A stretch of 64,000 nt of DNA, taken from Azospirillum formosense (GTDB taxonomy: Bacteria; Pseudomonadota; Alphaproteobacteria; Azospirillales; Azospirillaceae). A program made the position numbers and the translations under genes. Each line of letters starts with the position of its first letter. Within the stretch, counting starts at the first letter, position 1. The notes under the pieces are model-generated. The model was not told the origin of the DNA. It saw only the letters and a program-made list of their open reading frames with translations, and searched no databases. The stretch is from assembly GCF_040500525.1 (NCBI RefSeq), contig NZ_CP159404.1, positions 62,001-126,000 on the forward strand. Direction: 5' to 3'. Below, one piece after another: positions 24,207 through 32,818 of the stretch.

Positions 24207-27200
24207 TCACCTCTGGATGATGGAGCGGTCTCGGCGGTCGGCGGCGTTCCCGCGCAGGACGGTGTAGATCGCGGGAATCACCAGCACCGTCAGAAGGGTC
24301 GAGCTGAACAGCCCGAACAGCAGCGAGATCGCCAGTCCCTGGAAGATCGGGTCGGTCAGGATGAAGGCGGCGCCGATCATCGCGGCGACGGCGGTCAGCA
24401 GGATCGGCTTGAAGCGGATGGCCCCGGCCTCCAGCACCGCCTCGCGCAGCGGCATCCCGCGTTCCCGCAGGTGGCGGATGAAATCCACCAGCAGGATGGA
24501 GTTGCGCACGATGATCCCGGCCAGCGCGATGAAGCCGATCATCGAGGTGGCGGTGAAGGCCGCCCCGAACAACCAGTGGCCCAGAACGATGCCGATCAGC
24601 GTCAGCGGCACCGGCACCAGGATGACCAGCGGCAGCTTGAAGCTGCCGAACTGGGCGACGACCAGCAGATAGATGCCGAGGATCGCCACGCCGAAGGCCG
24701 CCCCCATGTCGCGGAAGGTGACGTAGGTGATCTCCCACTCGCCGTCCCACAGCAGCACGGGCCGGCTCTGGTCGTCCGGCTGGCCGTGCAGCCGGATCTC
24801 CGGCGCGGCGGCGAGCCCGGCGGCGGCCCAATCGACGGTCTTCAGCCGCTCCTGCACCGCCAGCATGCCGTAGACCGGCGCCTCGAACCGTCCGGCCAGA
24901 TCGGCCATGACCATCTCCGCGAAGCGCCCGTTGCGGCGGAACAGCGTGTGGGAGGCCGGTTCGCGGGCCATCGTCACCAGATCGCCCAGCTCCACCGTGC
25001 CGCGCGCCCCCGGGACCGGGGTGGCGAGGAGGCGCTCGGACAGGAACAGGCCGGAGCGCGGCATCCGCACGGCGATCTCGACGGGCGTGCGCCCCGCTCC
25101 CCGGTGCGAGTAGCCGACCGGAACGCCGCCGGTCAGCGCGCGCAGCGTGTCGTAGACGGCCTGCTCCTCAACGCCGTGGAATTCCAGGCTCTCGCGGTCC
25201 AGCGCGACGCGCAGCCGGTCGCCGGCCGGGCGGACGCTGTTCTCCACGTCGACGATGAAGTCCACGCCGCGGAAGGCGTCCTCCACCGCCTGGGCCGCCT
25301 TGCGCCGGGTTTCCGCGTCGGGGCCGTAGACCTCCATGAGTAGGGTGGACAGCACGGGCGGGCCGGGCGGCACCTCGACCACCTTCAGCACGGTCCCGGC
25401 GGGCAGGGGCAGGCCGGAGAGACGCGCGCGGATGTCGAGCGCGATGTCGTGGCTGCTGCGGCTCCGCTCGCCCTTGGGGGCGAGGTTGACCTGGAGGTCG
25501 CCCTGCTCCGGCTGGTCGCGCAGGTAGTAATGCCGGACCAGACCGTTGAAGGTGAAGGGGGAGGCGGTTCCGGCGTAGGCCTGGACGCTGGACAGCTCCG
25601 GCAGATCGGCGATGCTCCGGGCGGCGGCGAGCAGGGCGCGCTCCGTGTCCTCCGGCGCCGCGCCGCGCGGGAGGTCGAGCACCACCTGAAGCTCCGACTT
25701 GTTGTCGAAGGGCAGCAGCTTCACCGCCACGTCCTTGCTGTAGAACAGCCCCGTCGCGGCGAGCGTCGCCACCCCGACCGCCAGCAGGAAGATCCAGGCG
25801 CGGCGCTTGCCGCGCACCAACGGGCGGGCGACGGCGCTGTAGAGGCGTCCCAGCCGTCCGCCGTCCTCACCGTGCCCGGCGCCGTGCGTCGGCGTCTTCC
25901 CCGGTCGCAGCGTCACCATCAGCCAGGGCGTCAGCACCATGGCGGCGAAGAAGCTGAAGACCATGGCGGCGGAGGCGTTGGCCGGGATCGGGCTCATGTA
26001 GGGGCCCATCAGCCCGGACACGAACATCATCGGCAGAAGCGCGGCGATGACCGTCAGCGTGGCGACGATGGTCGGGTTGCCGACCTCGGCCACCGCCTCG
26101 ACGGCGGCCTGGACCGTGCTCCGCCCGTCGCGCATGGACCAGTGGCGGTCGATGTTCTCCACCACCACGATGGCGTCGTCGACCAGGATGCCGATGGAGA
26201 AGATCAGCGCGAACAGGCTGACGCGGTTGATGGTGTAGCCCATCAGCCAGGACGCGAACAGGGTCAGCAGGATCGTCGTCGGGATGACCACCAGCGTCAC
26301 CAGCCCTTCGCGCCAGCCGATGGCCAGGACGATCAGCCCGACGATGGTGACGGTGGCGAGCGCCAGATGGAACAGCAGCTCGTTGACTTTCTCGTCGGCC
26401 GTCTCGCCGTAGTTGCGGGTGACGGTCAGCGTCAGGTCCTTCGGCAACCCCTCCGTCTGGATCGCCTGGACGCGCCCCAGCACGCGGTCGGCGATGGTGA
26501 CGGCGTTGGCCCCGGCGCGCTTGGCGATGGCGATGGTGACGGCGGGGGTCCGGACCAGTCCGCCCTGGCCGTCCGGCACCAGATGCCAGGCGCTGCTCTC
26601 GTCGGGGCGCGCCCCCGCCACCACCTCGGCCACGTCCTTCACATAGACGGGCCGTCCGTCGCGGGTGGTGACGAGAAGCAGCCCGATGTCCGCCGTCCCC
26701 TGGAGCGTCCGGCCGGCGATCACCGGCAGGCTGCCGCCCGCGCTGCGCAGCGACCCGGCGAGAAAGGCGCGGTTGGCGTTCCTCACCTTGTCGACGAGCT
26801 GGTTCAGCGTGACGCCGTAGAGCGCCAGCCGTTCCGGATCGGGCTCCACGCGGATCTGGTCGGGGCTCCCCCCGACGATGAAACTGCGCCCCACGTCCTC
26901 GACCTGGGTGAGTTGGCCCAGCAGGTCGTCGGCCACCCCGTGCAGGGCGTTGACGGTCCAGCGTCCGGCGGCCTCCGCCCGGGGCGACAGGGTGAGCGTC
27001 AGGATGGGGACGTCGTTGATGCCGCGCCCGACGATCAGCGGTTCCGGGATGCCCAGCGGGATGCGGTCCAGGCTGGCCCGCACCTTCTCGTGCACGCGCA
27101 GGATGGCGTCGTCGGACGGGGTGCCGACGAGGAAGCGCGCGGTGACCACCACGCGGTCGTCCATGGTCTGGCTGTAGGTGTGTTCGACCCCGTCGATGCC

Positions 27201-27431
27201 CTTGACGATCTCCTCCAGCGGCCGGGTGACCAGCTCCACCGCGTCGCCGGCCTTCAGCCCGTCGGCCTGGACGAGGATGTCGACCATGGGGACGCTGATC
27301 TGCGGCTCCTCCTCGCGCGGCAGCGACAGGAGGGCGATGGCGCCGACGGCCAGCGAGGCGAGCAGCAGCAGCGGGGTCAGGGGGGAGCGGATGAAGGTCC
27401 GCGTCAGCACCCCGGAAAGGCCGAGCTTCAT
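24207..27431 (-). CDS. RND-family efflux transporter, inner-membrane subunit
   Basis: Proton-driven trimeric pump of 1074 residues with the usual duplicated layout: membrane helix 1 (about 12-35), a large periplasmic loop, helices 2-6, helix 7, a second loop and helices 8-12. Helix 4 carries GILVDDAIVVVEN with the paired aspartates of the HAE (hydrophobe/amphiphile) type rather than the heavy-metal type. The start ATG at 27431 has GAGGGGAA upstream. It is cotranscribed with the membrane-fusion gene before it and the rhodanese after it. The substrate is unknown; the persulfide-type regulator suggests reactive sulfur compounds or their products. Confidence 0.93.
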   Translation of the reverse strand: MKLGLSGVLTRTFIRSPLTPLLLLASLAVGAIALLSLPREEEPQISVPMVDILVQADGLKAGDAVELVTRPLEEIVKGIDGVEHTYSQTMDDRVVVTARFLVGTPSDDAILRVHEKVRASLDRIPLGIPEPLIVGRGINDVPILTLTLSPRAEAAGRWTVNALHGVADDLLGQLTQVEDVGRSFIVGGSPDQIRVEPDPERLALYGVTLNQLVDKVRNANRAFLAGSLRSAGGSLPVIAGRTLQGTADIGLLLVTTRDGRPVYVKDVAEVVAGARPDESSAWHLVPDGQGGLVRTPAVTIAIAKRAGANAVTIADRVLGRVQAIQTEGLPKDLTLTVTRNYGETADEKVNELLFHLALATVTIVGLIVLAIGWREGLVTLVVIPTTILLTLFASWLMGYTINRVSLFALIFSIGILVDDAIVVVENIDRHWSMRDGRSTVQAAVEAVAEVGNPTIVATLTVIAALLPMMFVSGLMGPYMSPIPANASAAMVFSFFAAMVLTPWLMVTLRPGKTPTHGAGHGEDGGRLGRLYSAVARPLVRGKRRAWIFLLAVGVATLAATGLFYSKDVAVKLLPFDNKSELQVVLDLPRGAAPEDTERALLAAARSIADLPELSSVQAYAGTASPFTFNGLVRHYYLRDQPEQGDLQVNLAPKGERSRSSHDIALDIRARLSGLPLPAGTVLKVVEVPPGPPVLSTLLMEVYGPDAETRRKAAQAVEDAFRGVDFIVDVENSVRPAGDRLRVALDRESLEFHGVEEQAVYDTLRALTGGVPVGYSHRGAGRTPVEIAVRMPRSGLFLSERLLATPVPGARGTVELGDLVTMAREPASHTLFRRNGRFAEMVMADLAGRFEAPVYGMLAVQERLKTVDWAAAGLAAAPEIRLHGQPDDQSRPVLLWDGEWEITYVTFRDMGAAFGVAILGIYLLVVAQFGSFKLPLVILVPVPLTLIGIVLGHWLFGAAFTATSMIGFIALAGIIVRNSILLVDFIRHLRERGMPLREAVLEAGAIRFKPILLTAVAAMIGAAFILTDPIFQGLAISLLFGLFSSTLLTVLVIPAIYTVLRGNAADRRDRSIIQR

Positions 27432-27441
27432 GGCATTCCCC

Positions 27442-28506
27442 TCACGAGCCCGCCGGGCGGACAATCACGTCGCCGGGCTTCAGGCCGGACAGGATCTCCA
27501 GCCCGCCGGGCCGGTCGCCGGCCGCGGAGTCGATTGAGGGAATCGCGCCGCCCGCCTGGACCGGCACCTCCGTCCCGTCGGCCAGCCGGACGAAATCGGT
27601 GCCGAAGCGGCGCAGCAGCCAGTCCGGCGGGACCACCACCGCGTCGCGCGTGCCGGTGGCGACATAGACCCGCACCCGCTCGCCGACGAAGAAGTCGCCG
27701 AGGCCATCGACCGTGGCGTCGGCGACCACCCGACCGCCGTCCATCTCGGGGTAGACCTGCCGGACGGTCCCGCGCGCCAGCGCCGCGCCGCCGGGATCGG
27801 CCGGGCTCACCGGGGCCAGCCCGCGCTGGCCGACCAGCACCGGGTCGCCCTCCTTCAGGAAGCGGGCGTGCCGCTCCGGCAGGCGCAGCCGCAGGATGTA
27901 GCTGTCGGTGGCGATGCTGGCGACCGGCTCGCCCGGCATCACCACGGCGCCGGCGATCGCCTTCACCTGAAGGACGCGCCCGGCGGCGGGCGCCAGCACC
28001 TCTCCCTCCCGAGCCTGTTGGGCGACGACGGAACGTTCGGCCGTCATGGCGGCGATCTGGGCGCGGGCGACGTCCAGCGCCGCCTGCGCGTCGTCCAGCC
28101 GCTGCTGCGTGCCGGTGCCGCTGGCGCGGAGCTGGCGGGCGCGGCCCAGCTCCAGCTCCGCCTGATGCTGCTGCGCCGTCAGCGCCTGGATTCGCGCGTC
28201 CAGCGCGGCGAGCCGCAGCGGCAGCTTGGGGTCGCGCACGGTGGCGATGACCTGCCCCACGGCCACCTTGTCGCCCTCCGTCACCGTCAGATCGGCGATG
28301 GTGCCGCCGATGCGGGTGCGGGCCAGCGTCTCGCGCACGCTTTCCACGGTGGCGAAGACGGCCTTCAGGTCCTCCACCGGACGCGGCCGGATGGTCAGGG
28401 TGCCCGGTTCGGCCGCCGTCGCGGACAGGGGAAGGAGGGCCGCCAGCAGAAGGGCGGCGAGCAGCGGCTTGCGGGCCGGCGGGCTTGGAAGGGGAGAGCG
28501 GGGCAT
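27442..28506 (-). CDS. RND membrane-fusion (periplasmic adaptor) protein
   Basis: HlyD/AcrA-family adaptor linking the RND pump to an outer-membrane channel. The 354-residue precursor has a Sec signal (LLAALLLAALLPLSATAAE, about 14-32). A split lipoyl domain follows (DLTVTEGDKVAVGQVIATV, then EVLAPAAGRVLQVKAIAGA) flanking a short coiled-coil hairpin. Beta-barrel and membrane-proximal domains come last. The ATG at 28506 is preferred because a longer in-frame start at 28557 would overlap the operator palindrome. No outer-membrane channel gene lies nearby, so a shared TolC-like partner is likely. Confidence 0.92.
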   Translation of the reverse strand: MPRSPLPSPPARKPLLAALLLAALLPLSATAAEPGTLTIRPRPVEDLKAVFATVESVRETLARTRIGGTIADLTVTEGDKVAVGQVIATVRDPKLPLRLAALDARIQALTAQQHQAELELGRARQLRASGTGTQQRLDDAQAALDVARAQIAAMTAERSVVAQQAREGEVLAPAAGRVLQVKAIAGAVVMPGEPVASIATDSYILRLRLPERHARFLKEGDPVLVGQRGLAPVSPADPGGAALARGTVRQVYPEMDGGRVVADATVDGLGDFFVGERVRVYVATGTRDAVVVPPDWLLRRFGTDFVRLADGTEVPVQAGGAIPSIDSAAGDRPGGLEILSGLKPGDVIVRPAGS

Positions 28507-28557
28507 GGCGGGGCGCTTCGGACGGGAGGGACGGAACTCAGGGTGTCGTGATCTCAT

Positions 28558-28577
28558 AATTTAGAAATTGCTAAATT
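28558..28577. promoter_or_regulatory. Perfect palindrome in the divergent promoter of the RND operon and DUF2892 gene
   Basis: AATTTAG-N6-CTAAATT has perfect 7-bp arms in a markedly AT-rich spot. It lies 51 bp upstream of the membrane-fusion start and 60 bp upstream of the DUF2892 start. It resembles the site before the ArsR gene (23421-23436) and is the best operator candidate for that repressor. Confidence 0.65.
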
Positions 28578-28637
28578 AGTGTCAACGAATTAAAAAGCCC
28601 GAGCGCCATCCCGAACCGGCACAGAGGAGTTCCCATC

Positions 28638-28841
28638 GTGAGCATCGACCGCATCGTCATGGCCTTCGCCGGAAGCATGATCCTGCTGAGCCTCGTCCTG
28701 TCCCAGCTTCACAGCCCCGCTTGGCTGTGGCTGACCGCCTTCGTCGGGGCCAACCTGCTCCAGGCGGCCTTCACCGGTTTTTGCCCGCTGGCGATCGTGC
28801 TGAAGCGGATCGGCCTGCGCCCCGGCGTCGCCTTCCCCTGA
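28638..28841 (+). CDS. DUF2892 (YgaP C-terminal-like) inner-membrane protein
   Basis: A 67-residue protein with two membrane helices (RIVMAFAGSMILLSLVL and WLWLTAFVGANLLQAAF), then the family hallmark GFCPLA. In YgaP this module is fused to a rhodanese; here the rhodanese is separate but in the divergent operon. The start is GTG, with AGAGGAG upstream. It shares a control region with the RND operon and so probably belongs to the same sulfur-stress regulon. Confidence 0.85.
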   Translation: MSIDRIVMAFAGSMILLSLVLSQLHSPAWLWLTAFVGANLLQAAFTGFCPLAIVLKRIGLRPGVAFP

Positions 28842-28950
28842 GCGAGCGCATGCGGCCGCGCGGATTGAAAGCGGCGGCGTAACGGTGTATGCGGCGCGTC
28901 GGGGGCCGTTCCCGCGGTTCCCCCGCCTCTTCACCCGTCCGAAGGATGCG

Positions 28951-30804
28951 ATGCGGTTCACCGTCCGCCCGGTTTGCCTGATGCTGGCGCTGCTGGGGAT
29001 GCTCTCCGCCGGGCTTTCCGCCCGGGCGGCGGAGCCGCCGATCCGTGTCGGCGTGCTGGCCTACCGTGGCGGCGACCACGCCAACGCCATCTGGGAACCG
29101 ACCATCCGCTATCTGGCGGAGCGCTTTCCTCAGCGCGGGGCGGAGATGGTGCCGCTCGACCTGCCGGGCATGGACGCGGCGGTGGCCGCCGGCCGCGTCG
29201 ATTTCGTTCTGACCAACACCGGCAATTACGTGGAGCTGGAGGCCCGCCACGGCGTCACCCGCATCGCCACGCTCCATTCCTCCCGCTCCGGCGCGTCGGG
29301 GGCGGCGGTGGGATCGGCGCTGATCGTCCGGGCCGGGCGCGACGACATCCGCAGTCTCGCCGACCTCAAGGGCAAGTCCGTGATGGCGGTGGACCCTGAC
29401 GCCTTCGGCGGCTTCCAGGTCGCCTGGGGCGCGATGCTGACGGCCGGGGTCGATCCTTACGGCGATCTGAAGGAGCTGCGCTTCTCGGGGTTCCCCGTGG
29501 ACCGCGTCGCCTTCGCCGTCCGCGACGGCGCGGTGGATGCGGGCGTGCTGCGCGCCTGCGTGCTGGAGGAGTTGGCCCAGGAAGGCCACCTCGACCGCGC
29601 GGGGTTCCAGGTCGTCGCCCCGCGGGCGGAGCCGGGGTTCGGCTGCGCCCTGTCCACCGGCCTCTATCCGGACTGGCCGCTCGCCCGGCTGGCCAACACG
29701 CCGGAGGATTTGGCGAAGGCGGTGGTGGTCGCGCTGTTCGAGATGCCGGAGGGCCATCCGGCGGCGCTGGCCGGCGGCTATGAGGGCTGGACGGTGCCGA
29801 TGGACTACCAGCCGGTCCACGGCCTGTTCCGCAGCCTGCGCATCGGCCCCTACCAGCATCTGCGCGACGTCACCCTGCTCGACCTCGCGCAGGAGCATTG
29901 GCACTGGCTGGCGCTGGCGGCACTGGCCCTGTTGTGGTGGACGGTCCATTCGCTGCGGGTCGAGCATCTCATCAAGGTGCGCACGGCGGAACTGCGCGCG
30001 GCCAACCGCGAGCTGCGCCGCGAGATGACCGAACGCCGCCGCGCCGAGGACACCGCGCGGGAACGGCAGAAGGAGATGGACCATGTCGCCCGCCTCTCCA
30101 TCCTCGGCGAGATGGCCAGCAACATCGCGCATGAGCTGAACCAGCCGCTGGGCGCCATCGCCAACTACGCGCGGGGCTGCACCCGGCGGCTGGAGGCCGG
30201 GGTTGGCAGCCCCGCGGAGTTCGCGGAGGCGTCGCGCGCCATCGCCGCCCAGGCCGACCGCGCCGGGCAGATCATCGCCCGCATCCGCGACTTCGTGCGC
30301 AAGCGCGCCGTCCAGTTGGAGCCGGCCGACGTCAACGGCGCGGTGGAGGCGGCGCTGCAGCTCTGCGAGGGGCGGGCGCGCAGCGGCAACATCCCGGTCA
30401 CCCGCGCGCTGGCCTCCGGCCTGCCGCCGGTCCTGGCCGACCGGGTGCAGATCGAACAGGTCGTCCTGAACCTCGTCAAGAACGCGCTGGACGCCATGGA
30501 TGGCGGGGCGGACGGCGAGGCGGCGGAAGGACAGGGCGTCACGGTGCGCACCGGCCTGGACGCGGAAGGGCGGGTGGAGATCGCCGTGGCCGACCGTGGG
30601 CACGGGCTGTCGGAGGACGCGCGGGCGCGCCTGTTCGACCCCTTCTTCACCACCAAGCCCGGTGGCATGGGGCTGGGCCTGTCGATCTGCCGGACCATCG
30701 TGGAAAGCCATGGCGGCCATCTCTGGGCCACCGATCATCCGGGCGGGGGCACCGTCGTGCGCTTCGTCCTGCCCGCAGCGGAGGAAAAGGACAATGCAGG
30801 CTGA
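28951..30804 (+). CDS. TtrS-like sensor histidine kinase with a PhnD-type periplasmic domain
   Basis: A 617-residue membrane kinase. A signal peptide (about residues 8-27) leads into a PhnD/TtrS-like substrate-binding domain (about 30-280; IRVGVLAYRG, then DFVLTNTGNYVELEARHG). One membrane helix follows near 313-331 (HWLALAALALLWWTVHSLR), then a coiled coil. The HisKA domain carries phospho-acceptor H394 in NIAHELNQPLG, and an HATPase domain (NALDAMDGG, then GLGLSICR) ends the protein. This layout matches tetrathionate sensor TtrS, though other PhnD-type sensors exist. It overlaps the response regulator gene by 11 bp. Confidence 0.88.
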   Translation: MRFTVRPVCLMLALLGMLSAGLSARAAEPPIRVGVLAYRGGDHANAIWEPTIRYLAERFPQRGAEMVPLDLPGMDAAVAAGRVDFVLTNTGNYVELEARHGVTRIATLHSSRSGASGAAVGSALIVRAGRDDIRSLADLKGKSVMAVDPDAFGGFQVAWGAMLTAGVDPYGDLKELRFSGFPVDRVAFAVRDGAVDAGVLRACVLEELAQEGHLDRAGFQVVAPRAEPGFGCALSTGLYPDWPLARLANTPEDLAKAVVVALFEMPEGHPAALAGGYEGWTVPMDYQPVHGLFRSLRIGPYQHLRDVTLLDLAQEHWHWLALAALALLWWTVHSLRVEHLIKVRTAELRAANRELRREMTERRRAEDTARERQKEMDHVARLSILGEMASNIAHELNQPLGAIANYARGCTRRLEAGVGSPAEFAEASRAIAAQADRAGQIIARIRDFVRKRAVQLEPADVNGAVEAALQLCEGRARSGNIPVTRALASGLPPVLADRVQIEQVVLNLVKNALDAMDGGADGEAAEGQGVTVRTGLDAEGRVEIAVADRGHGLSEDARARLFDPFFTTKPGGMGLGLSICRTIVESHGGHLWATDHPGGGTVVRFVLPAAEEKDNAG

Positions 30805-31405
30805 CGCGGCCCGCACCGTTTACGTGGTGGACGACGATCCGGCGATGCGCCACTCGCTGGGCTGGCTGATCGGCTCGCTGGGCGTGGCGGTGGAGTCCTT
30901 CGGGTCCGGCGAGGAGTTCCTGCGCGCCGTCCGCGCCGACCGGCCCGGCTGCCTCGTCACCGACGTGCGGATGCCGGGGATGAGCGGGCTGGAATTGCAG
31001 GACACGCTGGCCCGCGCCGGCTCCGTCCTGGCCGTGGTGGTCATCACCGGCCACGGCGACGTGCCGATGGCCGCCCGCGCCTTCCGCGCCGGGGCGGTGG
31101 ATGTCATCGAGAAGCCCTTCAACGACCAGCTCCTGCTCGACCGGGTTCACGAGGCGCTGGAGAAATCCCGCCGGGCGTGGGAGGCGCTGGCGCGAAAGGC
31201 CCATGTCCGGGCCCTGCTGGCCCGCCTGACCCCGCGGGAGCGGCAGGTCGCGGATCTGGTCGTGCAGGGCAAGCCGAACAAGGTCATCGCGGCGGAGATC
31301 AACCTCAGCCTGAAGACGGTCGAGGTGCACCGTCACAACGTCATGGACAAGCTGGAGGTCGCCTCCGTCTCCGACCTGACCCGGCTGCTTCTGGAAGCGG
31401 AATGA
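30794..31405 (+). CDS. FixJ/TtrR-like response regulator
   Basis: A 203-residue DNA-binding regulator paired with the kinase before it. The receiver domain covers residues 8-120, with the acidic pocket D13-D15 and phospho-acceptor D57 (VTDVRMPGMSG). Conserved Thr (VITGHGD) and Lys (EKPFND) follow. A LuxR/FixJ-type helix-turn-helix is at about 135-200 (LTPRERQVADLVVQGKPNKV). Its start overlaps the kinase stop. No tetrathionate reductase genes are in the window, so its targets are elsewhere or different. Confidence 0.92.
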   Translation: MQADAARTVYVVDDDPAMRHSLGWLIGSLGVAVESFGSGEEFLRAVRADRPGCLVTDVRMPGMSGLELQDTLARAGSVLAVVVITGHGDVPMAARAFRAGAVDVIEKPFNDQLLLDRVHEALEKSRRAWEALARKAHVRALLARLTPRERQVADLVVQGKPNKVIAAEINLSLKTVEVHRHNVMDKLEVASVSDLTRLLLEAE

Positions 31406-31425
31406 AGGGTCCGCCCGGACAGCGG

Positions 31426-31875
31426 TCAGACCGCCGCCATCGCCTGCCGGACCCAGCCGAGCAGGGCGGGCAACGGCATCGCCCCGGCGGTGCGCGCCAC
31501 CTCGCGCCCGTGATGGACCAGCACGAGGGTCGGGATGCTGCGCACGCCGAAGCGCGCGGCCAGATCGGGGGCGGCCTCGGTGTCGACCTTGGCGAGGCGG
31601 ACATGGGGTTCCAACTGGCCGGCGGCCTGCTCGAAGACCGGGGCCATCATCCGGCACGGCCCGCACCACTCCGCCCAGAAATCGATGAGCAGCGGCAGGT
31701 CGCTGCGCTCCGCCTGGGCGGCGAAGCGGGCGGCGGTCAGCGCGATGGGCTTGCCCTGGAACAGCGGCTGGCCGCAGCGGCCGCATTTGCCGGCGCCGGG
31801 CTGGTCCAGGCGTCCGCGCGGCATACGGTTCAGGGTGTCGCAACTCGGGCAGGCGACGTGCAGAAGGTCGGACAT
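31426..31875 (-). CDS. trxC: Thioredoxin 2 (zinc-binding)
   Basis: Disulfide reductase of 149 residues. The N-terminal zinc module has C9, C12, C31 and C34 (CPSC, CGRC), as in E. coli Trx2. The thioredoxin domain has active site WCGPC with C71 and C74 and the cis-proline loop SIPTLV. Trx2 proteins are often induced by oxidative or sulfur stress, which fits the neighbours, but no shared promoter is visible. It converges on the response regulator gene. Confidence 0.94.
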   Translation of the reverse strand: MSDLLHVACPSCDTLNRMPRGRLDQPGAGKCGRCGQPLFQGKPIALTAARFAAQAERSDLPLLIDFWAEWCGPCRMMAPVFEQAAGQLEPHVRLAKVDTEAAPDLAARFGVRSIPTLVLVHHGREVARTAGAMPLPALLGWVRQAMAAV

Positions 31876-32141
31876 GGCGCGGCTTCCCTCCGGGACGGGC
31901 GATTTTATGAGCGTGATCTAATGCAGCGTCCATGAAGCGCAAGAGGCCGGCAGCGCGGGGCAGGGCTGCGGTCGGCGACCCCTATCATTGCGGGGCCAAG
32001 CGGTCGGCACGACCCAGGGATGTGCGCCTTCGGCATTGCGGTCGGCGGGGCGCTGTTCCTAGAATGCCGGCCCGTGGCCATCCCCCGCCGGATGCAGCCA
32101 GGCTCTTCCGCCCATGTCCTTACGCAGAACCACGATTTCGA

Positions 32142-32732
32142 ATGAAGCCTTCCTTTTCGTCCGCCTCCGCCGCCGGTTGTTCCCCCGTGGACGAGTCCGG
32201 TTCCGCCCTGGCGCGTGCGCGGGCGCTGACGGCGGGATGGGGAGCCGGGGCGCGGGCGCTGTCCACGCTGCCCGCGGGCGCGGTTCCCGCGCCTTACCGG
32301 GCGCTGCTCGACCACGACCGTGGCATGACCGCCGTTCTGTCGGAGCGGTGGGGCGAACCGGTGGGCGTGCGGGTGCTGCGCCAGCGGACGGAGCCGGACG
32401 GGACGGCGCTGCTGCGCGACATCGTGCTGACCGTCGGACCGGACGCGCTGCCGGTGGAACTGGCGAGCATCCGCATCGCGCTCGACGGCTTTGCCGCGGC
32501 CTTCGCCGAGCAGCTTCAGGAGGGGACGGAGCCCTTCGGGCGCCTGCTGGCGCGCAACGGCGTCGTCTTCTCGGTGGAGGTGCTGGGCCTGCTAACCGCC
32601 TCCGCCGACCACGGCTGGGCCGCGGAGGGGCGCGTGCCGCCCGGAGCCGCTCTGTACGGGCGCCTCGGGCGGCTGGTGCGGGCGGACGGCTGGACCATCG
32701 CGGAAACGGTCGAACTGCTTCCCCGCGCGTGA
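32142..32732 (+). CDS. Chorismate lyase-like (UbiC/DUF98 superfamily) protein
   Basis: A 196-residue protein resembling the chorismate pyruvate-lyase fold: APYRALLDHDRGMTAVL at about residues 46-62, a central RDIVLTVG strand, then VELASIRIALDGF and EPFGRLLARNG. UbiC releases 4-hydroxybenzoate from chorismate for ubiquinone. The family also includes proteins of other or unknown role, so the exact reaction is uncertain. The neighbouring pabB/pabC genes also use chorismate. The start ATG at 32142 lacks a strong ribosome binding site, so the N-terminal 20 residues are doubtful. Confidence 0.65.
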   Translation: MKPSFSSASAAGCSPVDESGSALARARALTAGWGAGARALSTLPAGAVPAPYRALLDHDRGMTAVLSERWGEPVGVRVLRQRTEPDGTALLRDIVLTVGPDALPVELASIRIALDGFAAAFAEQLQEGTEPFGRLLARNGVVFSVEVLGLLTASADHGWAAEGRVPPGAALYGRLGRLVRADGWTIAETVELLPRA

Positions 32733-32818
32733 TGCCGGAAGCCGGACGGGGTGGCATTCGGCGGGGCATCTGCTAAACCTTGGAAACCATCCACGTTTCC
32801 CCATCGGCATCGGTGACC

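Noticed and set aside
25449..28250. 933-codon plus-strand open frame opposite the RND genes
   Set aside because: Antisense shadow; histidine/aspartate/glutamine-rich nonsense composition, no ribosome binding site.
28951..30804. Reading the PhnD-type domain gene as a phosphonate-binding protein
   Set aside because: The same frame continues into a full histidine kinase and is followed by a response regulator, so it is a sensor.
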